64,000 nucleotides of DNA from Actibacterium sp. 188UL27-1 (GCF_016901225.1 NZ_JAFEUL010000003.1:248001-312000); one strand, 5' to 3'; positions 35,402-46,215 are shown, numbered from the stretch's first letter. A program made the numbers and translations. The notes: generated by a model not told the origin, from the letters alone.

Positions 35402-38032
35402 TCATCCATCCCCCAAGGCTGCCTTTAGCTCGTAGATCACATCCAGAGCTTCCCGTGGCGTCAGGGTATCTGGCAAAATCTCCCTCACCCGATCCTCCAC
35501 CACGGATCCGGCGTATTTGGCTGGCGCAGGTGCTGGGTTTACCGAAAATAGCGGTAGATCATCGATCATTGCTGCGGGTTTTCCGCCTTCTCGGTCGCCT
35601 CTCTCCAACGCTTCCAAGATCGTCTTGGCGCGTTCGATCACGGATCCTGGCAAACCAGCCAATCGCGCGACTTGAACCCCGTAAGATCGATCCGCCGCGC
35701 CGGGCCGCACTTCATGCAGGAAGATCACGTCGCCATCCCATTCTTTCACCGCAACGGTGGCATTTTCGACACCGTCCAGCTTGCCCGATAGGGCTGTCAT
35801 CTCATGGTAATGGGTCGCAAACAGCGCCCGGCATCGGTTGATGCCGTGCAAATGCTCCAACGTGGCCCAAGCGATGGACAGCCCGTCATAGGTGGCTGTG
35901 CCACGACCGATTTCGTCTAAAATCACCAACGCATTGCCATCCGCCTGGTTCAAAATCGCCGCCGTCTCGACCATCTCCACCATGAAGGTCGACCGACCCC
36001 GCGCCAGATCATCCGACGCCCCGACTCGGCTGAACAATTGCGACACCAGCCCGATATGGGCCGAGGTGGCGGGTACGTAACTCCCCGCCTGTGCCAGTAA
36101 TGCGATCAACGCGTTTTGCCGCAGAAACGTCGACTTACCTGCCATGTTTGGCCCGGTCAGCAACCAGATATGCGCGCCTTCGGCCCCATCGGACAGCGCG
36201 CAATCATTGGCCACAAACTGCTGCCTACCCTCGCGCCGCAGGGCCAACTCAACGACCGGATGCCGCCCGCCCTCAATCTTGAAGGCGTGGGAATGGTCCA
36301 AGTGCGGCCTGCACCATTCCTCTCCCCGGGCTAAGTCAGCCAGGGCGGCGGCCACATCCAATTCTGCCAAAGCTCGCGCGGCATCGCCAATTGGGCCGGA
36401 TGCCGCCAGCACCTCCTGACGCAACGCCTCGAACAACCGCTTCTCGATCTCCAGCGCTCGGTCGCCCGCATTGCGGATCTTTGTCTCCAACTCAGACAAT
36501 TCAACAGTCGTGAATCGCACGGCGTTCGCGGTTGTCTGTCGATGGATGAACGTCTTTGACAAAGGTGGTGTTAGCATCCTGTCGGCATGAGTCGCCGTCG
36601 TCTCGATAAAATACCCAAGCACATTGTTGTGCTTCACCTTTAACGACGTTACGCCTGCCAAAGCCGCATAATCTGCCTGCATCCCGGCAATCACTCCGCG
36701 CCCCTCGTCGCGCAGCGTTCGCGCCTCATCCAAAGCGCCGTCATAGCCGGTTGCAATGAACCCGCCATCCCGCGCCAACAACGGCGGCTCGGCCACCATG
36801 GCGTCGTCCAGCAAGGCCACCAGGCCTTCATGCCCGGCCAGGGCCACACGCCACCTGGCAACCATGGGCAACTCTGCTGTAGGCAATCCAATTGCCAAAG
36901 CCTGACCAAGCCCCGCCCGTATGGCAGCCAAATCCCGTGGCCCACCCCGTTCCAGCGCCAGCCGCGACAGGGCGCGGTCCATATCAGGGCAGGATCGTAA
37001 TGCGGCGCGCAACCCTTCCGCCTCGGTCGTCTCGGCCACGAAATGCGCCACAACAGTCAGGCGATCCTTGATAACCCCCAAATCACAGGAAGGGCTGGCA
37101 ATCCGCCGCTCCAACAACCGCCCGCCCGCCGCTGTCACCGTCCGATCAATCGCCGACAACAACGAGCCAGCCCGTCCGCCCGACAAGGCATGTGTCAGTT
37201 CCAGGTTCCGTCGGGTCGCAGCATCGATCTGCATCGCGCCACCCGATTGCTCCAGAACCGGGGGACGTAACAACGGCAACTTGCCTTTCTGTGTGAGCTC
37301 CAGATAAGCCACGATTCCGCCCAAAGCCGCCAATGCCGCCCGCGAAAACGCTCCAAATGCATCCAGGGAGCCAACATTGTAAAGCGCCTTCAACCGCTCC
37401 TCAGCGCCGGCACTGTCGAAACTCCCTGGCGCCAACGGGGTCAACGCGATTCCGAAATCTGCCTCCACCTCCGCGTGATCCGCCAACGCGCTGTCGGCCA
37501 CCAACAGCTCACGCGGAGCCAATCGAGCCAATTCCGGCCCCAATCGGGCGCAATCCATTACACGCAACTCCCCGGTTGAGATATCGACCCAAGCCAAAGC
37601 GCCCGCACCCCGTATATCGACAAATGCCGCCAGATAGTTGTGCCGCCGCGCCTCCAATAGGCTGTCTTCGGTTAAGGTGCCGGGGGTCACCAACCGTACT
37701 ACGTCACGTTTCACAACCGACTTGTAACCGCGTTTTTTGGCCTCCGCGGGACTCTCGATCTGCTCGCATACGGCCACGCGAAATCCCTTGCGGATGAGAG
37801 TCAGCAAATACCCCTCGGCTGCATGGACCGGCACGCCGCACATGGCGATATCTGCGCCTTCATGCTTGCCCCGCTTGGTCAATGCGATGTCCAACGCAGC
37901 CGCCGCTGCAACCGCATCGTCAAAGAACATCTCGTAAAAATCGCCCATCCGGTAAAATAAAAGCGCATCCGCATGCGCCTCTTTGATCGCCAGATATTGC
38001 GCCATCATGGGCGTCGGACCAGTGCCGCTCAA
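35402..38032 (-). CDS. mutS: DNA mismatch repair protein MutS
   Basis: 876 aa. The mismatch-reading Phe-Tyr-Glu is in MGDFYEMFFDDA near residue 35. The ATPase has Walker A TGPNMAGKSTFLRQ, Walker B ILDEIGRGTATYDG and FATHYHEMTAL. The start at 38032 is a TTG with GGGGAA upstream; an ATG eight codons later is an alternative. The 3' side has a downstream LTPREALDVIYELKA C-terminal clamp helix, as in full-length MutS. No mutL is nearby. Confidence 0.94.
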   Translation of the reverse strand: MSGTGPTPMMAQYLAIKEAHADALLFYRMGDFYEMFFDDAVAAAAALDIALTKRGKHEGADIAMCGVPVHAAEGYLLTLIRKGFRVAVCEQIESPAEAKKRGYKSVVKRDVVRLVTPGTLTEDSLLEARRHNYLAAFVDIRGAGALAWVDISTGELRVMDCARLGPELARLAPRELLVADSALADHAEVEADFGIALTPLAPGSFDSAGAEERLKALYNVGSLDAFGAFSRAALAALGGIVAYLELTQKGKLPLLRPPVLEQSGGAMQIDAATRRNLELTHALSGGRAGSLLSAIDRTVTAAGGRLLERRIASPSCDLGVIKDRLTVVAHFVAETTEAEGLRAALRSCPDMDRALSRLALERGGPRDLAAIRAGLGQALAIGLPTAELPMVARWRVALAGHEGLVALLDDAMVAEPPLLARDGGFIATGYDGALDEARTLRDEGRGVIAGMQADYAALAGVTSLKVKHNNVLGYFIETTATHADRMLTPPLSKTFIHRQTTANAVRFTTVELSELETKIRNAGDRALEIEKRLFEALRQEVLAASGPIGDAARALAELDVAAALADLARGEEWCRPHLDHSHAFKIEGGRHPVVELALRREGRQQFVANDCALSDGAEGAHIWLLTGPNMAGKSTFLRQNALIALLAQAGSYVPATSAHIGLVSQLFSRVGASDDLARGRSTFMVEMVETAAILNQADGNALVILDEIGRGTATYDGLSIAWATLEHLHGINRCRALFATHYHEMTALSGKLDGVENATVAVKEWDGDVIFLHEVRPGAADRSYGVQVARLAGLPGSVIERAKTILEALERGDREGGKPAAMIDDLPLFSVNPAPAPAKYAGSVVEDRVREILPDTLTPREALDVIYELKAALGDG

Positions 38033-38198
38033 AACAAATTCCCCGCCGAATATTCGCTGAACCTAACCCAGCTCATGAACAGGGGAAACGCCATTTCCAT
38101 CACGCCAAAATCCTGCGGCCTTACTGGTGAAGCGTCCTGCGATACCCTTTGGGTTGCCTTGGGCAAGCCTCTTCACAGTGCCATATGTTCATGGCCCG

Positions 38199-39188
38199 TC
38201 AGAACCCCAACTTGGCTGCGCCTCGCAGGATCGATTTTGTGGTGCGCACCAACTCGGCGCTAATCCCGGGTTCGGATAAGGCGTGACCGGCCAGGGGGAT
38301 CAGTTGCAGATCGCAGCGGGACCATCGCTCCGCCAGTTTCCAAGCGGACGTCGGGGGGCAGATCATATCGTATCGACCCTGCACCAAAGTCCCTGGAATA
38401 TGATTGATAAGGGGCATGTCCTGCAGAATTTGCCCGTCGCGGTTCAGGAAGCCGCCATTGGTGAAGTAGTGGTTCTCCAACCGGGCAAAGGCTCGCGCAT
38501 AATCGGCTGGGCTTTCGCCCATTGGTCCGTCGTTTTCAATCGAAGCGAGCGCATTTTCCCATGCGGCCCATGAGCGGGCAAATCGCGTTTCCATCACCAT
38601 ATCGCCTGAGAACAATCGCCGGTGATAGGCGCCGATCAGATCATCCTGCTCATCTGCCGGAATAAGACCTGCAAACTTGGCCCAATGATCGGGAAAAAAC
38701 TGTGCTGCACCACCACCGTAGAACCATCTAAGCTCTTGCTGTGTCATCAGAAAAACGCCACGTAGAACCAGGTAACCCACCCTGTCGGGATGGGCCTGTG
38801 CATAGATCAATGACAGTGTTGCGCCCCAACTACCGCCGAATACGACCCAGCGGTCGATATCCAGTGCCCGGCGGATCCGTTCGATATCGGCCACTAGATG
38901 CCAGGTTGTGTTGTCACTGACGCTGGCATGGGGGCGGGACCGCCCACAACCACGCTGATCGAACAGGACGATGCGATATTCGGACGGGTCGAAATACCGT
39001 CGCATAGCAGGGCTACAGCCACCGCCAGGGCCGCCATGCAGCACTATAACCGGCAAACCATCGGGGTTTCCGCACTGCTCCACGTAAACGCGATGACCAT
39101 CTCCCATATCCATGACACGCTGATCGAACGGGTCGATCGGCGGATAAAGAAATTGAACTGCGCTTTTTTGACCGGCCCTTTTATCCAT
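38199..39188 (-). CDS. pip: Proline iminopeptidase
   Basis: 329 aa. It has the alpha/beta-hydrolase features of prolyl aminopeptidase: the oxyanion loop HGGPGGGCSP, FDQRGCGRS, the nucleophile in GGSWGATLS, the Asp in VQGRYDMICP and the His in AGHALSEPG. It releases N-terminal proline. The ATG at 39188 gives the standard family N-terminus (LYPPIDPFDQRVMDMGDGHRVY); the open frame extends upstream but the additional sequence does not resemble the family. Confidence 0.9.
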   Translation of the reverse strand: MDKRAGQKSAVQFLYPPIDPFDQRVMDMGDGHRVYVEQCGNPDGLPVIVLHGGPGGGCSPAMRRYFDPSEYRIVLFDQRGCGRSRPHASVSDNTTWHLVADIERIRRALDIDRWVVFGGSWGATLSLIYAQAHPDRVGYLVLRGVFLMTQQELRWFYGGGAAQFFPDHWAKFAGLIPADEQDDLIGAYHRRLFSGDMVMETRFARSWAAWENALASIENDGPMGESPADYARAFARLENHYFTNGGFLNRDGQILQDMPLINHIPGTLVQGRYDMICPPTSAWKLAERWSRCDLQLIPLAGHALSEPGISAELVRTTKSILRGAAKLGF

Positions 39189-39255
39189 ACCCAACCTATA
39201 TAGCGCCCTAAGCCGCGGTGCCATCACAATGGTACCCAAACGACAGGAGCCGTAA

Positions 39256-40002
39256 ATGTCTGACACCACAATCGATCCCGGCGAGATCGCAAAATTCGAG
39301 GCCATGGCTGCAGAATGGTGGGACCCCAACGGGAAATTCAAACCACTTCACATGCTTAACCCTTGTAGATTAGACTATATCTGCCAGCAGATTGCTGCAG
39401 AATTTGATCGCGATCTTGAGGCTGATGTGCCGTTCGCGGGCTTGCGCATCCTTGATATCGGTTGCGGTGGTGGCTTGCTGTCAGAGCCGATGGCCCGCCG
39501 GGGTGCCGATGTCGTGGGTGCCGACGCGGCGCCACGTAACATACCTGTGGCCCAGGTCCACGCTGAGCAGTCCGGTCTGACCATTGATTATCGCCACACA
39601 ACTGCGGAGGATCTGGCCGCAGCGGGTGAACAATTTGATGTGATCCTGAATATGGAAGTGGTGGAACATGTCTCAGATCCACTTGCGTATCTGACGGCCT
39701 GCCAACGGCTTTTGAAACCCGGTGGGTTGATGGTGTGCTCGACGCTGAACCGCAATCCCAAGAGCTACGTGATGGCCATCATCGGGGCAGAGCACGTTAT
39801 GCGCTGGCTACCCAAAGGCACCCATGAATGGCAGAAATTCATCACGCCCGACGAACTCTATGATCTGCTTGGTAAATCCGGTCTCGACCCCGTGGATCGG
39901 AAAGGATTCACGTTTAATCCCATAAGCTGGTCTTGGTCGATCAGCGCCCGCGATCTGAGCGTTAACTACGTCACGGCAAGCGTGAAACCGGAGGTGGGAT
40001 AG
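39256..40002 (+). CDS. ubiG: 3-demethylubiquinol/2-polyprenyl-6-hydroxyphenol methyltransferase UbiG
   Basis: 248 aa. It begins [29 protein letters not shown], which is diagnostic of UbiG, and has the SAM motif [25 protein letters not shown]. It carries out both O-methylations in ubiquinone synthesis. The ATG follows AGGAG. Divergent from pip. Confidence 0.93.
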   Translation: MSDTTIDPGEIAKFEAMAAEWWDPNGKFKPLHMLNPCRLDYICQQIAAEFDRDLEADVPFAGLRILDIGCGGGLLSEPMARRGADVVGADAAPRNIPVAQVHAEQSGLTIDYRHTTAEDLAAAGEQFDVILNMEVVEHVSDPLAYLTACQRLLKPGGLMVCSTLNRNPKSYVMAIIGAEHVMRWLPKGTHEWQKFITPDELYDLLGKSGLDPVDRKGFTFNPISWSWSISARDLSVNYVTASVKPEVG

Positions 40003-40215
40003 AGGGCCCGCCTTCTCTTTATGACCAGTGGCAAACATTGGTTGTGGGTGCCGTTGATCAGGCAGTCCAGACGCTTGCCGACGTACGTACATTTGCCGCC
40101 GTTGGCAGAGCGGGTGGTTTAAATTTACCCCGATATCAGCCGAAACGGCTGCGTTCCCATGGTTTTGCAGGGCCAGGTCGCCATCAATTTACTTTGGGCG
40201 ACCTGGCAGATTCAG

Positions 40216-42807
40216 TTAGGCAACAACGAAATCATCAAAGATTAGTCCTTCCGCCATCGCGACATATCCGGCGGTTTCATTGACGTGACGCGTTTCATTA
40301 TTCGCTGATTTCTCTTCTTCCACGAATAGTGAGACGCCAGTGTCGCTCAGTTTGCGCATCCGAACGGTGGCTGTGTCGCTTCCGTCTGTGCTTTGCATGT
40401 CTGCCAGGAGAACAGGAGCTGTGTCGAACTGTGCATTGAACTCGAAGCTATCGGTCTTGTGACTCAACTGATCTGCCGTGAGGAACACATCAAGTTCCGT
40501 CGCGGTCCCGGTTTCCAAGGCAATCCACGACACGGTCTCGTCAGCATGGGAGCCCCGCGCTTCTTCCTCCTGCAACTTGACCTTAAAACCGTTGCCATCA
40601 ACATTTTTGATGCGCGTTGTCACAGCATCAGCCTCGTTAACAGAAGTTACTTCAGCCAAGACGACAGCTTCTCCCAAGGTCGTACCAAAGCCGACTTCCG
40701 TGAATTCGGTGCCAGTGCTTTGCGTCCCCGCAACGATGGTTTGGCCGTTGGCGAGAGAATGCGTCCCTTCCGATATTGCCAGCCAACCAATGGTTTCAGG
40801 AATGTGGAACCCATCCAGATAGGTCCATTCATCGATCTGAAACTCAAAGCCAGTATCCGTAACATTGCGGACACGTGTCGTGGCGGGCTGGGCGCCATTG
40901 AAGGTAATTGGACCCATGACAACAACGGCATTGTCAATCACGGCATCGAAGATGACACTGTGCCATTGCGTTGCGTTGTCTTGCTGAACGGTGACCTTGC
41001 CACTTTGACCTATGGGACCTGTTGCAACTGTCTGGGCACCATTGATTGTAACTGAGACATCCGCCTCATCCGTGCCGCCGTTACCATCAGACACGGTGTA
41101 GAGGAAGGTATCCAGCGATGTCTCACCATTGCCAAGCGCATCAAACGCGCCGTTCTGGGCGTAATCGATTGTATTGTCGTTGTTCAGCGTCACCGTTGCA
41201 CCCGAAGCAAGGGTTACAGTTTGGCCAACCTCAATACTTTGCCCTTCGATCGCGGTGATGGTCAGTGAATCGAGGTCGCTGTCACCGTCATTGGCCAAAA
41301 CATCGAGGGTGAGTGCCGCGCCCTCCTGAACAGTGGCAGCGTCATTGCTGGCTTCTGGTGCGGCATTGCCGAACAGATCGAAGATGGCCGAAAAACTATA
41401 GGTGACATCCGAAAATTCGAAACTCTCGATCGTGTTGTAAACAGTGTCAATGCCGTCCCCGACCACCTGGATCGCATTTTCCAACAACGCAAAGGAGTAT
41501 GCCCCAAAGGCTGATGAATAAACGACGGTATCAAAGCCCGCATCGCCGTAGAATGTGTCATTGCCTGTTTTGCCAGCGAACCGGTCGTTTCCGCCGCCAC
41601 CCTTCAGCACGTTATCGGCGCTATTGCCAATCAACTGGTCATTTCCGGCGCCACCGATGGCGTTTTCAATCACTGTCCCAACGGCGAGGGTGAGGTTTCC
41701 TGTCTTGCCGCCGATATTCGACGCATTCTGGAACGTTTGATTGGCCGTTTGGACCGTCAGGTCGATCTTTTGATCTGCGCTGTAACCACTGACATCCAGT
41801 GTATCGATACCACCACCATCCACAATCGTGGACGCTGTCCGGTCAGCGTAATCGGAATAGGCGTTCCAGATCCTACTTTCGTCTTCGGTGATGTTGGTAT
41901 TGAAGCCAAATGTCGTGTCTCCGGTGAACGCATTTGAGACACCATAGCCAAACTGGCCGTAGATCTTGTCGAGCGCCAGCCAATCAACGGCCATAGGTGT
42001 TTGCAGAAACTCCGTTTTGGCGTTCACGGCCGTATTCTCCCCCTGGGAGAAATACGACATCATGGTTGCTTGCCAGCTATCCAGCTCAAACGCGGCGTCG
42101 GTGGCGTAGCGAGCACTGCCGTTGTAATTGCCCTGGTGTCCCAAGCCCAATGCATGGCCGATCTCATGGAAGACCGTCTGCAGCGTGTAGTCATCATAAG
42201 TTGATGTCCCGCCCGACCAGTTTTTGGCGATGTTCACATAGGAATAGTAGATCGTGCCATCGCTATATTGTGTTGACCCGGCAAAGGCGCCACTGCGGTT
42301 GTCGGAAAAGAAGAAGTCGACAAGACTGTCATCCGTGCTTGTAGTCTCGACAAAATCGATCCCAAGGACAGCTTCATAGACATCAAACGCGTCGCGGATC
42401 AATTCGGCGCGCACAGCCGTCACACCATCAGTATCGCTGCCACCGCCATAGCGCAGTGGCCCAAATCCATTCACGTTGTAGTGCAGAACACCATTATTAG
42501 CGTCTGGCCCGGATGTCCCGACGTTGTGACGCAACCCATTTCCGTTGTTCCAATACCCCTGCTCTAGAAAGTTCGCCATTTCTTGAAGGGTAGCGGTATT
42601 GCCTGCGGACGATGACGCCCCTCCGCTGGTCGGAGTTTGTGCGCGGTCGAGGTCATCGTCGAATTTATCGGCATTCATGCATGCAGAACACATACACGTA
42701 GAGAGGTGATCAGACAGATCCATACTGGTAAGAGACCCATTCAACTCGGTCGAGGATTTATCGACCGAAGCGCTTCGATCATAATTTTGCAGCTGCTGTG
42801 AAGACAT
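40216..42807 (-). CDS. Serralysin-like secreted metalloprotease with RTX repeats
   Basis: 863 aa without a signal peptide. The zinc motif HEIGHALGLGHQGNY of M10-type proteases is at about residue 215-230. A Ca2+-binding RTX nonapeptide block follows (GGAGNDQLIGNSADNVLKGGGGNDRF, DTFYGDAGFD), then a cadherin/VCBS-like module (ITAIEGQSIEVGQTVTLASGATVTLNNDNT). Three tandem copies of an approximately 85-aa beta-rich module resembling H-type lectin domains (motif F...I.E..YLDG.H..ET..W.A...G) close the protein. RTX plus no signal peptide predicts type I secretion. No HlyB/D transporter is adjacent. Substrate unknown. Confidence 0.8.
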   Translation of the reverse strand: MSSQQLQNYDRSASVDKSSTELNGSLTSMDLSDHLSTCMCSACMNADKFDDDLDRAQTPTSGGASSSAGNTATLQEMANFLEQGYWNNGNGLRHNVGTSGPDANNGVLHYNVNGFGPLRYGGGSDTDGVTAVRAELIRDAFDVYEAVLGIDFVETTSTDDSLVDFFFSDNRSGAFAGSTQYSDGTIYYSYVNIAKNWSGGTSTYDDYTLQTVFHEIGHALGLGHQGNYNGSARYATDAAFELDSWQATMMSYFSQGENTAVNAKTEFLQTPMAVDWLALDKIYGQFGYGVSNAFTGDTTFGFNTNITEDESRIWNAYSDYADRTASTIVDGGGIDTLDVSGYSADQKIDLTVQTANQTFQNASNIGGKTGNLTLAVGTVIENAIGGAGNDQLIGNSADNVLKGGGGNDRFAGKTGNDTFYGDAGFDTVVYSSAFGAYSFALLENAIQVVGDGIDTVYNTIESFEFSDVTYSFSAIFDLFGNAAPEASNDAATVQEGAALTLDVLANDGDSDLDSLTITAIEGQSIEVGQTVTLASGATVTLNNDNTIDYAQNGAFDALGNGETSLDTFLYTVSDGNGGTDEADVSVTINGAQTVATGPIGQSGKVTVQQDNATQWHSVIFDAVIDNAVVVMGPITFNGAQPATTRVRNVTDTGFEFQIDEWTYLDGFHIPETIGWLAISEGTHSLANGQTIVAGTQSTGTEFTEVGFGTTLGEAVVLAEVTSVNEADAVTTRIKNVDGNGFKVKLQEEEARGSHADETVSWIALETGTATELDVFLTADQLSHKTDSFEFNAQFDTAPVLLADMQSTDGSDTATVRMRKLSDTGVSLFVEEEKSANNETRHVNETAGYVAMAEGLIFDDFVVA

Positions 42808-43278
42808 GGGTGGCCCGCTGTTCTAGCCCCACACCCATCAGCCAAATTATCTATTTCTGCCAATTTTACTACCGGCTAAATAGGAAACAGTTGTGCTAAA
42901 ATGTTCTTTCGAAAACTTGGAAAAAAAGCGAGCTGGGTGCTTGGTATCGACTTATCACAAAGAGATTCTATGCAGCAAACGGTAGGGGTGACCCGGCAAT
43001 GTCGCACGAACTACATTGTTCACTGATCCTGAACAGACAAGATGTATTCTAGCGATGCGTTTTTCGAAATTGGTGCCAAATCGCGTTCAACCGACTGCCC
43101 ATGCAGAATCTCTTCTATGGACATCTACCTCTTGTTCGGAACAGGTCGACAATTCATGGAGGCAACATTCAAAAATTTGCGTATTCTGGGAAGGTCTGGC
43201 ACCAACAGAACGCAATATACAGACACGGCAAGGTGTCATCCCGTCAATAATGGTCGATAGCGCGTTGGAGTAGGTACT
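42808..43278. other. 471-nt gap, no gene recognised
   Basis: Between the divergent protease and OmpA-fusion genes I see no convincing coding sequence or RNA. It presumably holds both promoters. Short open frames here lack ribosome sites and family resemblance. Confidence 0.5.
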
Positions 43279-44859
43279 ATGAGAAGATTGAGCAGAATTG
43301 GCGCCTTGGCGGTGTTGATCGTTGGGGGGATGCTGGTTGTTTCTACCCCTTTGCATGCGCAAGAAGTGCAGCTCATGTCCAGCGATGGCACGGTGAATGT
43401 GACGGGTGAGTTGATCGACTTTGAGGAAAACACCTATCGGATCCGAACCGCGTTGGGTGAGTTTCGATTTGCCGCCAACCGGGTTCGGTGTGTTGGCGAT
43501 GCCTGCCCCGATTTAAGCCAGGACGAGGTTGATATCATAGTTTCCGGATCCGATGAAGTCGGTGCTGGGCTGATGCCGCTTCTCTTGGAAGGGTATTCGG
43601 GCGCAAGAAATGCAGAGGCAACGCTGCGCAACACCGCGCTGCCTGGTCAACTCGTTGCGAATCTGATCAGCGATCAGGGCTTTGGCGATGACCTTGCATC
43701 GATCCAGGTTACCAGTACCAACGCCACAGCGGGTTTGACTGATCTGCTGGCCAAAAAATCAGATATCGCAATGACGTCCCGCCGAATTGTCCCGCAAGAG
43801 GCGCAAGCATTTGCTGCCAGCGGGGCCGGAGATATGCGGGCACCGGCACAGGAACATATTCTCGCAGTCGACAGTCTGATTGTCATCACCAACCCTAGCA
43901 ATACGATCACGACACTGGATGTGCGCCAGTTGTTTGGTATCTATAGCGGGGCGATCACAAACTGGGCGCAAGTTGGCGGCCCGGACCTGCCAGTTCAGGT
44001 TGTGATCCGCAATGTAGGCGAAAATCGTCGTGATGCCTTTGAAAGCAGCTTTTTCGGCAGTGCCGAGGTATCTCTGACACAGAATGCGCAAGTGGTTCCT
44101 GATAGCAACGCCGTGGCACAATTCGTCAACGGCAATGCTGGCGCGATTGGCGTTGTCGGTTATGCGTTTCAACGGGGTGCGAGCACCATCAACATTATCA
44201 ACCAGTGCGGCATCACCATGGTGCCTGACGCATTTTCAGCCAAAACGGAGGAATACGCGCTGCAACGGCGCCTATACCTTTACACTCGGGCCGATCAAAC
44301 CACACCCGCGATTGAGGATTTCATGACATGGTCCACCTCTGCCGAGGCGGATGGCGTTATCCGAAAAGCAGGGTTCATCGGCTTTAACGTTGACCGACGT
44401 GAGCAATCCAGAACTGATGTGCGAGCGCGTGCCATGGTGAACGCGGGAGGATCGCCAGCAGAAAAGGCTGTCATGCAGCGGATGCTGGCGGCCATGGATG
44501 AATATGACCGTCTGTCCACGACGTTCCGGTTCGAAACCGGGTCCGCCCTGCTGGATGAGCGTGGCCAGATCGATAAGGCACGCCTTGTCGATTATCTTGA
44601 GAGCCAGCCTGCCGGATCGGATGTTTTGTTCGTGGGCTTCACCGACAGTATCGGCCAGTTCGATTACAACCTTGGTTTGGCAGAAAGCCGCGCCGGTGAA
44701 GTCATGAGAAATGTGCAATCCTTTGCTGGCGATCGTCTTGCCAACCTGACCATGTCGTCGCTGGGATACGGAGAGATTTCCCCATCTGGCTGCAATGCCA
44801 GCGATCAGGGTCGCCGTATCAACCGCCGGACTGAGGTTTGGATAAAGTCCCCAGGTTGA
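43279..44859 (+). CDS. PstS-like substrate-binding protein fused to OmpA peptidoglycan-binding domain
   Basis: 526 aa. A signal peptide ends near LHAQE. A phosphate-type solute-binding domain follows, with TSTNATAGLTDLLAKKSDIAMTSRRI, VDSLIVITNPSNTITTLDVRQLFGIYSGAITNWAQVGG and GNAGAIGVVGYAF. The last 120 residues are OmpA-like: TTFRFETGSALLDERG, VLFVGFTDSIGQFDYNLGLAESRA and GRRINRRTEVWI. This would tether a ligand-binding module to peptidoglycan in the periplasm. It is not next to pst genes, so the ligand is unknown. Confidence 0.85.
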   Translation: MRRLSRIGALAVLIVGGMLVVSTPLHAQEVQLMSSDGTVNVTGELIDFEENTYRIRTALGEFRFAANRVRCVGDACPDLSQDEVDIIVSGSDEVGAGLMPLLLEGYSGARNAEATLRNTALPGQLVANLISDQGFGDDLASIQVTSTNATAGLTDLLAKKSDIAMTSRRIVPQEAQAFAASGAGDMRAPAQEHILAVDSLIVITNPSNTITTLDVRQLFGIYSGAITNWAQVGGPDLPVQVVIRNVGENRRDAFESSFFGSAEVSLTQNAQVVPDSNAVAQFVNGNAGAIGVVGYAFQRGASTINIINQCGITMVPDAFSAKTEEYALQRRLYLYTRADQTTPAIEDFMTWSTSAEADGVIRKAGFIGFNVDRREQSRTDVRARAMVNAGGSPAEKAVMQRMLAAMDEYDRLSTTFRFETGSALLDERGQIDKARLVDYLESQPAGSDVLFVGFTDSIGQFDYNLGLAESRAGEVMRNVQSFAGDRLANLTMSSLGYGEISPSGCNASDQGRRINRRTEVWIKSPG

Positions 44860-44919
44860 TCCGTTTTATTCAAGGGTGCGGTGTCGCCGGGTGATGATAA
44901 TCAGCCGGTCGTTGCAGAT

Positions 44920-46125
44920 CTAAAAATCACTGCGTAACCAGCCATTTTCAAATATTACCTGTGATACGCCTGCAAGCCCTGCGGTCCGTGCGAGGGCCGC
45001 GTCAAGCTTTGTCAATCGCCCGGCTCCAAAACGAACATTCTTTTCGGCCCATAGGGCGGATATGGCCAGACAATCCCTGTCTCGATCTGCCTTCATGTCG
45101 ATCCGCCCGACAAGTTGATCGCCTTCCAAAATCGGGAATACGTAATAGCCGTAACGTCGTTTGTGTTCCGGCACAAAGATTTCGATGCGATAGAAGAACC
45201 CAAACATCCGCTCTGCCCGCTTTCTATCACGCAAGGCAGGGTCAAATGGGCTAAGAATACGAAGCCGCGACGTGGGCCGAACCGGTGCCGCATCAAGTGT
45301 GCCCGGCCACATGAAACTCTTGCGCAGACTTCCATCGGCCTGACCAATGTTGGCTTCTATAATTTCCCCTCTGGAATATGTCTGCCCGCACCAATTCTTG
45401 GCCTCCAAGGGAGTGATCAGATCCCAGAACGCGGCCAGTTCGCCCGACGTTGCAAACCCCAGCCGGTCCAGCGCACTTCGACAGGCCCAATCCACAGTCT
45501 CTTCTTCTGTGGGCGTTATGCCCAGATATTGGCGCGGGATGACCCGCTCTGTCAGGTCATAGACCTTGCGAAACCCATCCCGCCGCGTGACAGACAGTTC
45601 GCCGGTCCGCCAAAGATACTCCAGCGCGATTTTTGAGGGACGCCAATCCCACCAACCGCCTGAGGATCTACCCTCATCCTCTCCGACATCCGACGAACTA
45701 CAGGGCCCGTCGCTGGAGATGCGCTGCAAAACGGTCTCGAACTTATCCTCGAACCCGTCTTGCCGTCGTTTCTGCCAGCGCTCGGCGAGGCGCGCCTCAT
45801 GCCGTCTGAATTTCAGCTTCCAATGCGGAAAGAACGGCATTGAGATCATGCTGGCATCATGGGTCCAGTGCTCAAAAGCACCACGATGGTGGTCATGCAG
45901 CCGGGCAAGACTTCTGGGGCGATAGCTTGGACAGCGGACATGGAGGATCATGTGATGGGCTCGCGCCACGGTGTTGATCGAGTCGATCTGGACAAAGCCA
46001 AGATCGTCGATCATTTGCTGCAGATCCGCACCACGCCCTGAACCGGACGGTGTTTTGGCCAGGCCGTGATGATCTAGAAACAGGGCACGTGCCGTTTTGT
46101 TGTCGATTTGAGGCAAGGTTGTCAT
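44920..46125 (-). CDS. YcaQ/AlkX-like winged-helix DNA glycosylase
   Basis: 401 aa, in the HTH_42/YcaQ (DUF1006) family. The glycosylase motif is read as VQIDSIN, a Q-phi-D form that fits the YcaQ/AlkX branch; the AlkZ branch has Q-phi-Q. Other family segments are RAHHMILHVRCPSYRP, HWTHDASMI, LRILSPFDPALRDRKRAERMFGF and YGYYVFPILEGDQLVGRIDMKADR. Related enzymes remove alkylated bases or unhook interstrand crosslinks; the exact substrate here cannot be read. Confidence 0.85.
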   Translation of the reverse strand: MTTLPQIDNKTARALFLDHHGLAKTPSGSGRGADLQQMIDDLGFVQIDSINTVARAHHMILHVRCPSYRPRSLARLHDHHRGAFEHWTHDASMISMPFFPHWKLKFRRHEARLAERWQKRRQDGFEDKFETVLQRISSDGPCSSSDVGEDEGRSSGGWWDWRPSKIALEYLWRTGELSVTRRDGFRKVYDLTERVIPRQYLGITPTEEETVDWACRSALDRLGFATSGELAAFWDLITPLEAKNWCGQTYSRGEIIEANIGQADGSLRKSFMWPGTLDAAPVRPTSRLRILSPFDPALRDRKRAERMFGFFYRIEIFVPEHKRRYGYYVFPILEGDQLVGRIDMKADRDRDCLAISALWAEKNVRFGAGRLTKLDAALARTAGLAGVSQVIFENGWLRSDF

Positions 46126-46215
46126 GGAGTAAGCTTATCGGGCTTTGGTCTGATGGGCACGATCCGTTGAACCGCCAACCACAGCGCACTGACATCCTGC
46201 TGACCAAGGCAGATG

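Noticed and set aside
43016-43273. Short open frame before the OmpA fusion gene
   Set aside because: No ribosome site, no family resemblance, cysteine-rich and irregular composition.
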